A DNA stretch of 64,000 bases from NCBI RefSeq assembly GCF_963169125.1, contig NC_084797.1:96745868-96809867 (forward strand), in the 5' to 3' direction. Source of the stretch: Humulus lupulus. Its lineage: Eukaryota > Streptophyta > Magnoliopsida > Rosales > Cannabaceae. Position 1 is the first letter of the stretch; each line of letters begins with the position of its first letter. Below the pieces are notes generated by a model. That model was not told the DNA's origin. It saw nothing but the letters and a program-made list of their open reading frames with translations, and made no database searches. The translations under genes were made by a program, and so were the position numbers. Positions 1 to 10,573 of the stretch are shown here, piece after piece.

Positions 1-307
1 AAGACCTCCTCATTTTGCAATAGGAGGGGGAGGAAAAAATTACATAGCAAGAACTCTGTCAAAATCACTCTAACTTCGTCTTCTTCTAGAGAACTCGAGA
101 GAAACACTGTGAGTTTGTGAGATTCTTGTACACCAGCCATCTTACTGTAGTTCTCTACAAGTATAATAACATCGACTCGTGGACTAGGGCTCATTAACGC
201 CTGAACCACGTAAAAAACCTATTTGTCCATTTATATTTCTGCACTTCTACAGTTCTTATTTTTTTTATTATTTTGTTTGTATTCGTTTCCGAAAAACTCG
301 GTAAACA
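1..307 (+). repeat. Element 1 5' LTR, 3' part only
   Basis: This is collinear with 7030-7335 and ends in AAACA, followed by three T and the primer site. It covers R and U5; U3 and the promoter lie outside the window. It carries an R/U5 hairpin, CGTGG at 178-182 pairing with CCACG at 206-210. The same motif recurs in the 3' LTR, in the solo LTR at 51140-52028 and, weakened, in element 2 LTRs. Confidence 0.93.
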
Positions 308-310
308 TTT

Positions 311-329
311 TGGTGCTTTCATTGAGAGC
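311..329 (+). promoter_or_regulatory. Putative tRNA primer-binding site of element 1
   Basis: TGGTGCTTTCATTGAGAGC lies three bases after the 5' LTR end, where minus-strand synthesis is primed. It begins with TGG, as expected for pairing with a tRNA CCA end, and is identical to 10525-10543 in element 2. It is unlike the initiator-Met type (TGGTATCAGAGC) of the chromovirus elements here. I could not assign the tRNA. Confidence 0.65.
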
Positions 330-373
330 TGTAGGATGTTGTTAGTCAGCTCTTTTTCTGCGTACTCAAAAAG

Positions 374-3130
374 ATGGTGACTACGAGAAAATTTGCGGTT
401 GACAAAAATGCTAGGGTCAACCCCGATACTATGATGGAAGATGTGGTACAAAACGAACCCTCGGACCACCAATGTGAAGACCCGACATCCCGCCAGGATT
501 GGGTCAGTACTGAAGATACGACATACTTAGAAAGCGAAGAAGAGTATGTCCGAGACGGTTACTACAAAGACGGCTACTACTACGAGAAGGATCCAAAACT
601 GGTCCAAGTAGCCGAAGAACTGGTGGTCACTAAGGCCAAGCTTGCTGAGCAGGAGCGCGTCTCCGAAAAAATGCAGCGCATAATGGAGCGCCTCCAAAGC
701 AAGTTCGGAGATCTAGGCAACTCGGACGAGGATGCCTCTGTTCTAGGTGGTGCTGATGCCACCATGCCGGATCCAGCCGCTGCTGGACCATCCAAAGCCG
801 CCCCTAACAAGGGCAAAGAAAAAGTTGGGGAGCCTGTGCGCACTGACACCCCTGCACCTCCTAAAGGCATGAATCACCAGGCCGACTGCCCCCCCCCCCC
901 CCCCCGCGCGCAGAAGGTCTCTGGCGCTCCTAAGCCCAGACGTCCTTCAGCCCCAAGGGGGCACTTTGTGCCTAAAGGGCCCGGTGCTAAGGCACCCAAG
1001 CCTAGGGGAAGGAACAACCGCCCCAGTGATTCCGTCAACCAGGACGGTCGGGCTGCGGACACGCACTCCATAGATAGCTGGTCCACGGTGGACCTAAGAA
1101 GAAGGTTGGAGGCCAAGTATGAAAAGGCCAAAGGAGAAAAGGCCCGGCCTCGCGGAGATGACCTGCGGAATCATCTTAATGACAAGCTCTGGGGACGTGA
1201 CCTCCCGGAGAGTGATACAAAGAGGCTCGAGGAACAGATTGCTGCCTTGACCAAGCTGGTCCGGAAGCAAAGTGGGGCCCTGTCAGACTCTGAGGAGGAA
1301 GAACCGGAACCATGTATTCGGAGGATCGCGGAAACGTCCCTCCCGGATAACTTGAAAATGCCTCACATAGAATTATATGAGGGGAGGACAGACCCGCGCA
1401 CCCATCTAGCTAAATACAACAAGATGATGCAAGTGGCGCGCGTCAGTGAGGATGCCAAATGCATGTGCTTCTCACTCACCCTTACCAAGTCCGTTGAGGA
1501 CTGGTGGAAAAGATTAGCTCCCGGATCCATCCACAGTTGGAAGGAGCTACAGTCCGCATTCAGAAGGCAGTTCATTGCTGCCCGAGACCACGACATGGAG
1601 GTTGGTTCCTTAACCAACATCAAGCAGCTACCCAATGAGAACCTCAAAGCTTTCATTCAGAGAATGATGGAAGCTGCTGCTAAGACCAAGGTCAGTGACG
1701 ACATGAAGCTGATCGCCCTTCAATTAGGCCTTACTGTCGGCTCCCTGCTATGGGGGGAAATGCAAAGGAGACGGGCAGAAACGCTGTCCGAATTCATGTC
1801 AAAAGCTCAGGGAATCATCAACCTTGAGGATGCCTACCAGCAGGCCTTTGGAGTTCCCCAAGCTCCGACGCCTTCCGTGACCGCCCCGAGCTTTGCTTCG
1901 CAAGCTCCCGCACCAGCCCTCACGCTTCCAGGAGCCCAGTTCACTCCAAGCGTGTATGGGCCTTCCGCGTCTGCTCAGACGCCGAGTCAAACCCATTTCT
2001 CTGGGTACGGAGCTGTACAAACCGGATGTAGTATCGCTCCCGGACCATCGCAACCGCAAGCAGAAGGCCCAGAACGAAATCTGAGCCAATCGCGGAATAA
2101 ACGAGGCAGAAGAAACTCCAACCGGGGAGACCATTCAAAGAAACCCCGGAAGGATTATGAGCCCAAGTTCACGGAGTACACCAGTTTGATAGATTCACGA
2201 GAGAATGTCTATCGGGTGACCTGTAATATGGTCAACTACAGGAAGCCCCCGAAAGTGTCTCACGGAGGAAGGCGTCCGCGAGACTCCAATAAGAGGTGTG
2301 AGTTCCACGGAGACGTGGGGCACACCACAAACGAATGTCTTCAGCTGAAGGATGAGATCGAGTCCCTGGCAAGAGCAGGACACCTCGGTCAATGGGTGAG
2401 GATACCCATAATCTATCCTAGACAGGGAGTAGTTCACGGAGCTGCATATTCTCCGAGACAGAGGGGGACCGCTAGCGCTCCTGGAGCCGGTCACCCCGAA
2501 GCTCCTGGGTCTCAGTTCCCAGCGCTCCCTGCTCCAACCTCTCCGGCACCCATTGCCTTATTGGCTCCGGGACCCGGAAACCCATATCCGCCCGGCCTTG
2601 CTCCGCCACCCGTTGACGGACATGTAGCCACCATTTCCGGAGGACCGCACCTTGCCGGAAGCACCCGCAACTCCCAGAAAAGGTACTTGAGGGAGTTAGA
2701 ACACACCGGAGAGATGTGCGCCTTGGTTCAGTCACCTGCTCAGCGTCCCCGAATGATGGATCTTCCCATCACCTTCACGGAAGATGACGCCCGACATGTG
2801 CACTTCCCCCACAACGATCCCCTCGTGGTGGAAGCTCAGATTGCCAATAAGAAGGTATCACGGATCCTTGTCGATAATGGAAGCTCCGTAAATATCCTCT
2901 TCAAAGCTGCCTTCCACGCTATCGGATTAACCGAGACAGACCTGACCCCATGCCCCATCCAGCTTCAAGGGTTCAATGGAGATGCACTCATGCCATTAGG
3001 CAAAATTCAACTTCCAGTCACCCTCAGAGGAGAAGAAGGAGACCCCGAAAGGGTGGACTCCCTTTGGACCGGAGGAGGAGGTAGACGGGGTATTAGGGAC
3101 GGTAGCGGAGTCACTACCGCCCCGGTTTGA
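374..3130 (+). CDS. Gag-protease polyprotein, open, 918 aa
   Basis: This ORF encodes the structural Gag of a Tat-like element fused to a retropepsin-like protease. The ATG at 374 matches the element 2 start (both MVTTR). The N-terminal third is acidic, then proline/lysine-rich, with a proline run encoded by 17 consecutive C (889-905). The Retrotrans_gag core is about residues 330-485. A zinc-knuckle-like motif, [14 protein letters not shown], starts at residue 642, and a Pro/Ala-rich linker follows. The protease segment has [13 protein letters not shown], with the catalytic Asp at residue 834. The ORF leaves protease-like sequence near residue 890 and ends in a Gly-rich tail, so the protease C-terminus seen in element 4 (FVVVDCSS...) is missing. 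Its last 124 bases overlap the end of the antisense gene. It is open throughout, unlike every other gag or pol here. Whether the protease is active is unknown. Confidence 0.9.
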   Translation: MVTTRKFAVDKNARVNPDTMMEDVVQNEPSDHQCEDPTSRQDWVSTEDTTYLESEEEYVRDGYYKDGYYYEKDPKLVQVAEELVVTKAKLAEQERVSEKMQRIMERLQSKFGDLGNSDEDASVLGGADATMPDPAAAGPSKAAPNKGKEKVGEPVRTDTPAPPKGMNHQADCPPPPPRAQKVSGAPKPRRPSAPRGHFVPKGPGAKAPKPRGRNNRPSDSVNQDGRAADTHSIDSWSTVDLRRRLEAKYEKAKGEKARPRGDDLRNHLNDKLWGRDLPESDTKRLEEQIAALTKLVRKQSGALSDSEEEEPEPCIRRIAETSLPDNLKMPHIELYEGRTDPRTHLAKYNKMMQVARVSEDAKCMCFSLTLTKSVEDWWKRLAPGSIHSWKELQSAFRRQFIAARDHDMEVGSLTNIKQLPNENLKAFIQRMMEAAAKTKVSDDMKLIALQLGLTVGSLLWGEMQRRRAETLSEFMSKAQGIINLEDAYQQAFGVPQAPTPSVTAPSFASQAPAPALTLPGAQFTPSVYGPSASAQTPSQTHFSGYGAVQTGCSIAPGPSQPQAEGPERNLSQSRNKRGRRNSNRGDHSKKPRKDYEPKFTEYTSLIDSRENVYRVTCNMVNYRKPPKVSHGGRRPRDSNKRCEFHGDVGHTTNECLQLKDEIESLARAGHLGQWVRIPIIYPRQGVVHGAAYSPRQRGTASAPGAGHPEAPGSQFPALPAPTSPAPIALLAPGPGNPYPPGLAPPPVDGHVATISGGPHLAGSTRNSQKRYLRELEHTGEMCALVQSPAQRPRMMDLPITFTEDDARHVHFPHNDPLVVEAQIANKKVSRILVDNGSSVNILFKAAFHAIGLTETDLTPCPIQLQGFNGDALMPLGKIQLPVTLRGEEGDPERVDSLWTGGGGRRGIRDGSGVTTAPV

Positions 3131-3186
3131 TGTTGCTGCTGATGTTGTTGTTGTTTCGGCTGCTGCTGTGGCGGTGTTGATTTTCT

Positions 3187-3222
<36 letters not shown>

Positions 3223-5247
3223 TTGCTTTTGCTGCTGGGGTTGTGGTTGCTGCTGGGAGAGGGTAGTCTGGCGAGGACTGCGCGCGGCCCGAAGGTCTCC
3301 GTCACCTTCGGGGGAAGAATGTCTGAGGCGTTTCCTCTTGTCGCCCTCAGCCTCTCCTCCAGGACGCTTGCTCACCCCGGTCGTCTTCACGGGGAACACA
3401 AGACCTTCCCCATCGCAGCTGCTACTCGAGACCATCATGGTCTCGGAAGGCCCATCGGCAGGAGACTTCTCTACTCCCGGAGACACTTGCGCCTCGCCAC
3501 TTGTCTTCTTGGGAGTGGCAGCTTTACCTCCCCTACCAGCTTTGGCCTTTCGTCCTTTCCCCTTGGACGGGTCTTGGCTGGTGGCAGCCTTCTTAATAAG
3601 CGAGGTAGCTCTCCCCAACATTTTTGCTTCGGGATGATCTGCAAGAAACGTACAAAGCAAGGTTAACGAACCAGCAAGCAATGTGAAAGAAGATCAGCAG
3701 AAGACAAGAAAATCAACAACATAAAAGCACAAGCAAGTCCGCCAGCAGGGAACAAGGAACAAAAAAGAGAGACGTTTGAGAGGGACGACCATGCACGAGA
3801 AACGTGGATGGCCTTCCTCGAGTGAAACAAGACACCGCTTCCTGCTCCAGGAAGCTCCCGTACTCCTTGAAGTCCGGGAATGACATGCTGAGGGAAGAAG
3901 GGTCAACCATGATGACACCTTCTGGCAGATTACCGTCACTCAAACACCCGAGGAGCTCATCTACCCTATCGCAATATCTGTCAAAGGGTACCCTACGCGG
4001 ATCTAGCCTAAGGAAGCGGGGATCGAACCCCATCTGAGAGGTCCGGGAAACCTCAGATAGGCTGGGGGTGTGAATCAATCGAAAGCTAGCCTTACCTATC
4101 CCGGAGGTGACAGCTCCCGGAGTCCCTTCATTGGGGTAAGCCGCGGTGTAGTGAGCCTCAATTTCTTCTTCCTCCGACTGGGGGTCGGGGAATCTCTCCG
4201 CCCAACTGGGGGACAAATTATTCTCGTCCTGGACTGCCTGGCAGATCACCTTGGATAGTTCCAGGGCAATCTGCTCCCGGACGTCAGCGGACACCTGACT
4301 TTGCCCCCTGCCACTCACTGGCTCAATATTTTGGAAGGAGGCGAGTAGCCCATACTCTCTCAGAGATTCGGTGGTCACAAGTCCTTCCACCTTCAGCTCT
4401 TCCTCCGAGAGCCCCTCGTAGAATTGCGACCTCCTTATCATCTCTGCACAGCGGGGCGTCCGCGGGATGGCTTCTGCAAAATTGAAGCATGGGTGTCAAA
4501 GATCCTCCCGGAAGGCAAATCAAACGTGATGAAACAAAGTTAAAAAAGAAAGGGAGGGGCACTTACCAGGGACTTTGAAGTCCAAAGACAGAGCTGGCAC
4601 CCTCTTCAATGGGAAACCAGTCGTCAGGAACCAGTACTCCCGGAGATCTGGAACCCTCGCGGTATGACAGGTGGGGCACATCACGTCCGGATACCTCTCC
4701 AGCCTGTAAAACCCCACCTTGTCTGAATGGCCTCTCATGGGCTGAGACTTCAACCCGTAGAAGTACAGCACCTCCTCCGGGGTAGGAGCCTCCAGGTCCC
4801 GGGACTTGCAAAAGATGTACCACCCCGCTAGGAGCTTATAGCTGGGGGGAATCAACTGGAAGGGGGCAATCCCCGCCTTCACGCAGAAATGGGCAAAATA
4901 ACTCCTTAGGGGCAAATGTGCCCCACACACTATATGTGCCCAGCTCCAGGCACCAAAACCCTCGTGACTCTGGCTAGCCGACTCGCCCAGCACCGACAGA
5001 CGGTGCCACATCAGGCCTGGGATGTTCTTCAGGCCTGCCTCTGAGGAATACAGCTCCAGCATGCCGTAGTTCCTGAACAGGTTCGGCTTCTGGTCCATCT
5101 CCCAGATTGAACTGTTGATAGTCGGTGGGCTAGCCGCGACCACTTTAGTTTTTCATTTCCCCTTTGCGCCAGCGACAGGGGAACCTTTCTCCTGGGCAGA
5201 TTCAACCTCTACCGCAAAGATGAGTTGTTCCTTTGAGATGTTTGTCA
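3007..5247 (-). CDS. Antisense spliced gene with Transposase_28-like domain, one in-frame stop
   Basis: The gene reads opposite to gag. Its first recognisable exon has [23 protein letters not shown] and [22 protein letters not shown], which resemble the Pfam family 'putative gypsy type transposon' (Transposase_28), of unknown biochemical function. A canonical donor at 4566 and acceptor at 4474 remove a 93-bp phase-1 intron and keep the frame into a second exon, from 4473 to about 3790. A third exon starts near 3638 after a TTCTTGCAG acceptor and ends at 3007. The exact donor of intron 2 is unresolved. The last exon is Lys/Gly-rich, then Gln/His-rich (about 3130-3240), then Pro-rich. An in-frame TGA at 5155-5153 breaks the N-terminal part. 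The upstream limit is set at an acceptor-like CAG ending at 5248; no convincing start codon was found. Extra ORFs, some antisense, are known in plant Ty3/gypsy elements such as maize Grande. The role here is unknown. Confidence 0.72.
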
Positions 5248-6006
5248 CTGAACAAAAGAAACAAAGAAGAAAACACTCTAAGCAGTCAGCACCCTTGTCA
5301 TACCCTAACGGTATCAAAGGCGTCAGGGAGACCCTCCCCGAAAACTGCTTGGAGAGGCTCCCACCGAGCTTGCCGAGGGGTTGGCACCATGCCACCCGAA
5401 GGACAGCAAGGAACCAAACTCAAACTCCGAGCCTAAGCCTGCCGAGAGAAGTGTTTTTCCAGAGAAAGACACCCTAAAGGCGCTCACGCTTATGCCCTAA
5501 AACAGCAAACCAGAACAGCGCAAGCAAGACGAGGAACAACTTTCCAAACGCAAATCATCAAAGCATGCAAAAAGATCACTTATTGGCTCACATCAGTCAC
5601 ATGCCTATCAAAGCCCTATTCACGCATGCATAAAGATGACACCGGCAGAAAACTCAACCCTAACAACTACCAACAATCTGAGGTTTAGAAGGAAATTTCA
5701 AAGTAAAAATACTTACTGGTATTCAGGTATATGAAGGTTGAGGGAGTAACCGGATCACTGCACCGCACGAACACGTGAAGTGAAAGCTGCAAAGACAGGC
5801 AATGATTCAAACTTGGAACTTCGGCGAACAAACCTACTGCCAAAACGAAAGAAAAGTTTCTGGATTCCTTACCAAAAGAAGTGGCGAATTCGAAGAATAG
5901 GAAGCTTGGAAGCTTGAGAGTTCGAAGATTTGGGAATCTGAGAATCTGAAAGCTCGAGAATTTGAAAGCGTAAAGAGGAAGAAAGGTCTGTTCCCTTGTT
6001 TTTATA
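5248..6006 (-). promoter_or_regulatory. Putative promoter and spliced leader of the antisense gene
   Basis: On the minus strand TATAAAAA occupies 6006-5999. A CT-rich stretch downstream (about 5970-5880) looks like a plant 5' leader, with several TTC/CTT-rich repeats. Candidate donors GTAAGG (5873-5868) and GTAAGTA (5716-5710) and an acceptor-like TTTGTTCAG ending at 5248 suggest one or more leader introns. No long reading frame is convincing in this interval. The transcript structure is inferred from motifs only. Confidence 0.45.
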
Positions 6007-6436
6007 GCAGGAACGAAATCGTTTCGAATTCCATAAATGGACGGTCCCGATCTTCCCATACCGCATGCATCAAATCCAACGGTTGGGGATGAAGTGCCGG
6101 TCCAATTTAAGACTCCTCGGATGGGAATAAAGTATTTATGTCCCATCATTATACCATCTTGGGCCCAGTGCACCATTAAATACCGTCAAATCACTACTCA
6201 GCCAGTCGCCTCACGCACACGTCTTGGTCACAGAGCCATTCCCTGCATGACGCGTGGCCCTTGCCACACTTGAGTGCTTGAGTTAAAACAGAAGAAATTT
6301 CCTTTTGTTTTGTACTGACACTCAGGCGGGAAAAAGGAACTCTTGCAGGAACACAGGAGATGACCCCTCGCCTAATCTAAAGACCAGAGCACCCGGAGGA
6401 CTGTACAAGCTCCCGGACCTCTCAAGCCCCGTGACC
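6007..6436. other. Element 1 3' untranslated region, no gene seen
   Basis: This sequence lies between the putative antisense promoter and the polypurine tract. Short ORFs on both strands show no family resemblance. Upstream elements of the antisense promoter may lie here, but none can be named. Confidence 0.5.
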
Positions 6437-6448
6437 TTGGGGGGTAAA
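6437..6448 (+). promoter_or_regulatory. Polypurine tract of element 1
   Basis: TTGGGGGGTAAA lies directly before the 3' LTR start (TGTTATCC at 6449), the expected position of the plus-strand primer in LTR retrotransposons. Confidence 0.7.
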
Positions 6449-7335
6449 TGTTATCCAGATTTCCGGATAGCGTTTAATGGATAGCCTCGGGGAAGATAAA
6501 TTATCAAAGTCTTTCACGAAAGGTGACCAGAGCTCGCGGATGAACAGAAAGGCTTCGCCTCTCCCGTTCAGTGTCCAGCAGACTCTTTCAAGCAACCGCG
6601 ATGCGGAAGCTCGTCGATTCTCCCGGACTCCCGAAGGGATGTCCGTCGGGGAAGGTCCTTCCAGGAGAAGCTCCTCAGGTTACCTTCGCGGATACAGTTC
6701 CGTGTCTCGCACGGAAAAAGACCAAGCGGCCAAGTCATGGAGGAGGCATAGTTGGAATGATATCCACCTGACACAGGATCCCGCCTGACACGCCCGACAG
6801 GTCGAGGCCGCATACATCCCAGCACGCCTAAAAGTACTATTTCGCCTACTGTTCCGCTGACAGCCTGGAAAAGACAGCTGCCTTTGTGCATTCCCCATAC
6901 TTTCACGTAAATATACCCACATAGAACCTGGTAGCCAGGCGACTACTGTAATTGTATCCCCTATTTATGGCTGGTGTAATTAAGACTCAGGGGGGCAGAG
7001 TAAAACCCTAATCCAGAACACTGGCTATAAAGACCTCCTCATTTTGCAATAGGAGGGGGAGGAAAAAATTACATAGCAAGAACTCTGTCAAAATCTCTCT
7101 AACTTCGTTTTCTTCTAGAGAACTCGAGAGAAACACTGTGAGTTTGTGAGATTCTTGTACACCAGCCATCTTACTGTAGTTCTCTACAAGTATAATAACA
7201 TCGACTCGTGGACTAGGGCTCATTAACGCCTGAACCACGTAAAAAACCTATTTGTCCATTTATATTTCTGCACTTCTACAGTTCTTATTTTTTTATTATT
7301 TTGTTTGTATTCGTTTCCGAAAAACTCGGTAAACA
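6449..7335 (+). repeat. Element 1 3' LTR (887 bp)
   Basis: The LTR starts TGTTATCC and ends GGTAAACA, bounded by a polypurine tract on the left. A TATA box (TATAAAG) sits at 7026-7032, so transcription should start shortly downstream, with the R/U5 hairpin after it. The same family forms the solo LTR at 51140-52028. Confidence 0.93.
7026..7032 (+). promoter_or_regulatory. TATA box in element 1 3' LTR
   Basis: TATAAAG lies within CTATAAAGACC. The solo LTR copy keeps the same context at about 51718-51724, which supports a functional U3 promoter element. Confidence 0.6.
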
Positions 7336-9666
7336 ACAACTTTTACCTTCCTACCCCACGAAAATAATTTCGTGACTATCATATGAATATTATCCCTTAA
7401 CGAGCCTTTAGCTATTCTATATAACGTATTCTGTATAAAGGCTCAGGAATCAACACTCTAACCAACATACAAAATATTAGCCTTGTATACAATTCCTGAA
7501 GCCAGAGAAAGAGAAGCCTAATTAGGTCACAGAGCTAATTGGACAACGATAAACTATGTGTACCCTTTAGCATGTTAAGATTGGTCACGATTTATGATCA
7601 AACTCTTACAAGTCCTTCTTGACACAATTTCATAAATCGAGTTTACTAATCACACCATTTGACTTATCATCTCTATTGAACATAATTTGAGTATTTAATT
7701 CAAATCATTCATGACTTGCACCAATTATAATAATACAACGGCCATTCTACTCGCGGAGATAATAGCCAATAATATTATCAACCTGCACGCAAAAAATCCC
7801 AAAATAAACAGATATAAGATATAAATGCATAACACCATTCTACAATGGCTAAAAAAAATCACTGAAGAGATACAAAAATATAATGAGGTGTTCGGGCACT
7901 CTTAGATCACAACCACTAAAATTTACCGGGTGCTTACTACCTATTTAAACACTTCATTGGTTGACCATACTTCCCCTTACCACGATCACTAGCTCAAGTG
8001 TTAGTATTACCTAGTAATCACTGAATTTACAATAGCACGATCCCAGTACACACATTGGATTTCACAATAATACATCAATTAAACATCCTTGTAGCTAGCT
8101 GGATTCACATATCAATAATCAATTCACACACAAACCGGACTCCCCCCTTGAGTACCCCAGTTACAAATCAACAGACACTTGACCGTGCTTCCCCCTACCC
8201 CGATCACGAATCGACAGACATTCGACCGTGTTTTCCCTACCCTAGTCATCAATCCATTGTCAACAGACTGTGCTTCCCCTACTGCAGTCACAAACCACCA
8301 GACATTCGATCATGTTTCCCCCTACCCCAATCATCTGTCCATAGTCAATCGACCGTGCTTCCCCTACCCCAGTCACAAATCAATAGACATTCGACCTTGT
8401 TTCCCCTACCCTGGTCATTAGCTCGTATACCAGTCTGATCTAGTAATCACTGGATTTCATTGGAACATTTCGTACACTTAATAGTACCCCCTAGCCATTA
8501 CTAATTCATCCCTTAATAATTCTAGTGTAAGGAACTATAACGGACAGTACACTAGTATGTTTCATGTTGTAGCCAACAAAGTCAAGATTTATTTACAGCA
8601 AAGCAATTTACAAAGTTCACCCTAGTCATACCAACTGCACAGCATCGTAGGGGCGCGAAACTCATTCATCAACAAAGTACCCATAGATATAAAATCAAAC
8701 CATGCTAGCATAATCATAAAGTTTTTTGTTCTTAATTACATAGACAAAGCAACTACAAGTACAAAATCAATTATATTCTAAATTGCCTAAAAATGCACTT
8801 GTATTCACATATCAATCTTTCTCAGTTATTGAAACACCTCATATCACATAACCAGCAAACACGTACACGTTCATGGAGTCCACGTCTTAATAATATCTAA
8901 GAGTACATAAGACATGCAGTTTATATACATCCATTTAATCAAACATATGAGCAAGTAAATCATGTATGGTGAGATTTACTTACATCAGGTGCTTAGATAT
9001 ATAAGATTGTTCAGCAAGAGCTATCAACCAAGATTTTTCCCATAGTCTTTATTCCTATCCAAGGATTGTAATTGAGTTAATCACAAGCTCACCAAATTAT
9101 TCTCTTTAAAAATCTAGTGCATACTAAGGGTGAAAAAATTAGCAAAATGATAATATTAGTTATCAGTTAATAATGGCCTTGACTTTAAAGTCTAACCAAT
9201 TAATAAACACAATCACATAAACCCTTATTATTATTAGTATCGACCCAAGTTATACTAATATTCATTTTGATAAAACAATATTACAACAACTCACGTAAAA
9301 TATCAAAGCGGTATAAGTATAGTTTATTTAAAACAAAGTCCATAGTTATGGATAATTTCTCTAGGCCCATAATCTGTTAACTTAATTCAAATGGTTAGAA
9401 CAAATAGCTTAAATCTCAAACTTCTAAGCCTTGAATTGATTTGTTTGGAAACCATTAATTTATTCTTCAAAAACCCATAATGAATCAAAATAGATTATTC
9501 CTTCATTTAGAAACTCTTACATTTATTATAAAAATTTGAGGAATCAATTAAGTTGTGATAATAATATCGTTCATTTGTTTCATTTATATAAATTATTGTC
9601 ATTAAAATAGTCCAAGACCATAAGTTTGAAAATACTAGTGTTGTTCGTATTTTCTCCTCCCACACA
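7336..9666. other. Unassigned AT-rich DNA between elements 1 and 2
   Basis: No ORF here has a recognisable domain. The stretch is AT-rich and holds a 42-43 bp minisatellite at about 8181-8435; the open frame of 127 codons at 8055-8438 is only that repeat translated. It ends where the element 2 5' LTR begins and may continue at 21971. It could be old intergenic DNA or a decayed LTR; I cannot tell which. Confidence 0.5.
8181..8435 (+). repeat. Minisatellite, about 6 units of 42-43 bp
   Basis: A core like GACCGTGCTTCCCCTACCCC recurs at 8181, 8224, 8266, 8308, 8351 and 8393, with spacings of 43, 42, 42, 43 and 42. Units tend to alternate between a GTCACAAATC-type and a GTCATCAATCC-type tail, suggesting a dimeric unit of about 85 bp. 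A lone related unit is at about 7963. Confidence 0.8.
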
Positions 9667-10521
9667 TGGCAACTCACAATGATTGGCTCGAACAGTCATA
9701 GACGTCTTTGGAGTATGTTACCTCCCGAGGGCTCTATTTGAGGAGAAGATCATTTTAGGTGAGGTCGCCTGTTTTCCCCAGTGGGTAGACCGTGGATACC
9801 TTAAAGGTAGATTACTCTTTGAGGCTTGCCCTCGGAGCTTGAGGTTCTCCAGCTCAGGAAATTAAGGCAAGGGGGCTCTCCTCCCCCAGCCGTCTCCCAG
9901 ATCTGAGGTTTCAGTTCTCGGACCTAAGATAAGTCGCCAAGTGTCAGCCAGTGCGGGTTTGCAGCGCCAGAGGAGCGTATGACAACCTTTTTGGGCAATT
10001 CGTCAACAGTGTTGTCGAGTGTACGACTTGAAAATTCGCACTCCCACTACGCCCTCTGACGTGGAGGTACTTATAGCATGCCCTGATAGTACCTAGGGAA
10101 AGTTCCCCATAAAGTAGGTACATTTCTACAGTGGGCCCCGTAGATCTTGCTTGGGTCGTGGTCTTTACTCAATGCAGCCCAATGCATTGAATTGGTATTA
10201 ATCCCCTAATAATGGGAAGAATGTGTATTAATGACAAATGATTATTATTAATTATCCCATCCTCTATAAATAGAGATGGGGGTCTCATTGTAAAGGGTTC
10301 AGTTTTGGAGAGATAATACATCTTGTGCTCAGAGCAATCTAAACGCTGCCTGAGAATACACCATTGGAGCTTACCATCACAAGGTTCCAATCCTCTTAAT
10401 ACTAGAGACTCGTGGACTAGGGTTCTTTTATAACCTGAACAACGTAAAAATCCTTGTGTTCGTATTGCTTATTTATTTAATCTATCGTTTTAAGGTTGAT
10501 AGCGAGAAAGGTAGCAAAACA
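9667..10521 (+). repeat. Element 2 5' LTR (855 bp)
   Basis: The LTR runs from TGGCAACTC to GCAAAACA and aligns end to end with 21130-21970 with scattered differences. It includes a TATA box at 10265-10272 and an R/U5 motif (CTCGTGGACTAGGG ... GAACAACG) related to element 1. The left boundary is set by loss of similarity to the 3' copy, not by a target-site duplication. Confidence 0.88.
10265..10272 (+). promoter_or_regulatory. TATA box in element 2 5' LTR
   Basis: TATAAATA lies within CCTCTATAAATAGAG. The 3' LTR copy is one A shorter (TATAATA, 21717-21723), consistent with decay. Confidence 0.6.
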
Positions 10522-10524
10522 TTT

Positions 10525-10543
10525 TGGTGCTTTCATTGAGAGC
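10525..10543 (+). promoter_or_regulatory. Putative primer-binding site of element 2
   Basis: This is identical over 19 bases to the element 1 site and sits after the same three T following the LTR. Confidence 0.65.
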
Positions 10544-10573
10544 TTGAAGAAATCATTTGGAACACTTACAGCT

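Larger units (their letters stand above)
1..7335 (+). mobile_element. Element 1: non-autonomous Tat-like Ty3/gypsy retrotransposon with antisense gene
   Basis: The element is bounded by a 5' LTR truncated by the window edge (1-307) and a complete 3' LTR (6449-7335). Over the shared 306-307 bases the LTRs differ by two substitutions (positions 67 and 80) and one T in a poly-T run, so the insertion is young. The interior holds a putative primer-binding site, one open gag-protease ORF, an antisense gene and a polypurine tract. No reverse transcriptase, RNase H or integrase lies between the protease and the 3' LTR, so it cannot replicate alone. The gag N-terminus and primer site match element 2, a Tat-like copy, which points to mobilisation in trans. 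The target-site duplication cannot be checked because the left flank is outside the window. Confidence 0.88.

Noticed and set aside
3187..3666. Plus-strand frame rich in Leu, 159 codons
   Set aside because: It is the shadow of the Gln-rich last exon of the antisense gene on the opposite strand.
8055..8438. Open frame of 127 codons
   Set aside because: It is translation of the 42-43 bp minisatellite, with a repeated peptide and no domain.
9942..9960. TGTCAGCCAG as a start of the element 2 LTR
   Set aside because: Similarity between the two LTR copies continues about 275 bases further left, to 9667 and 21130.
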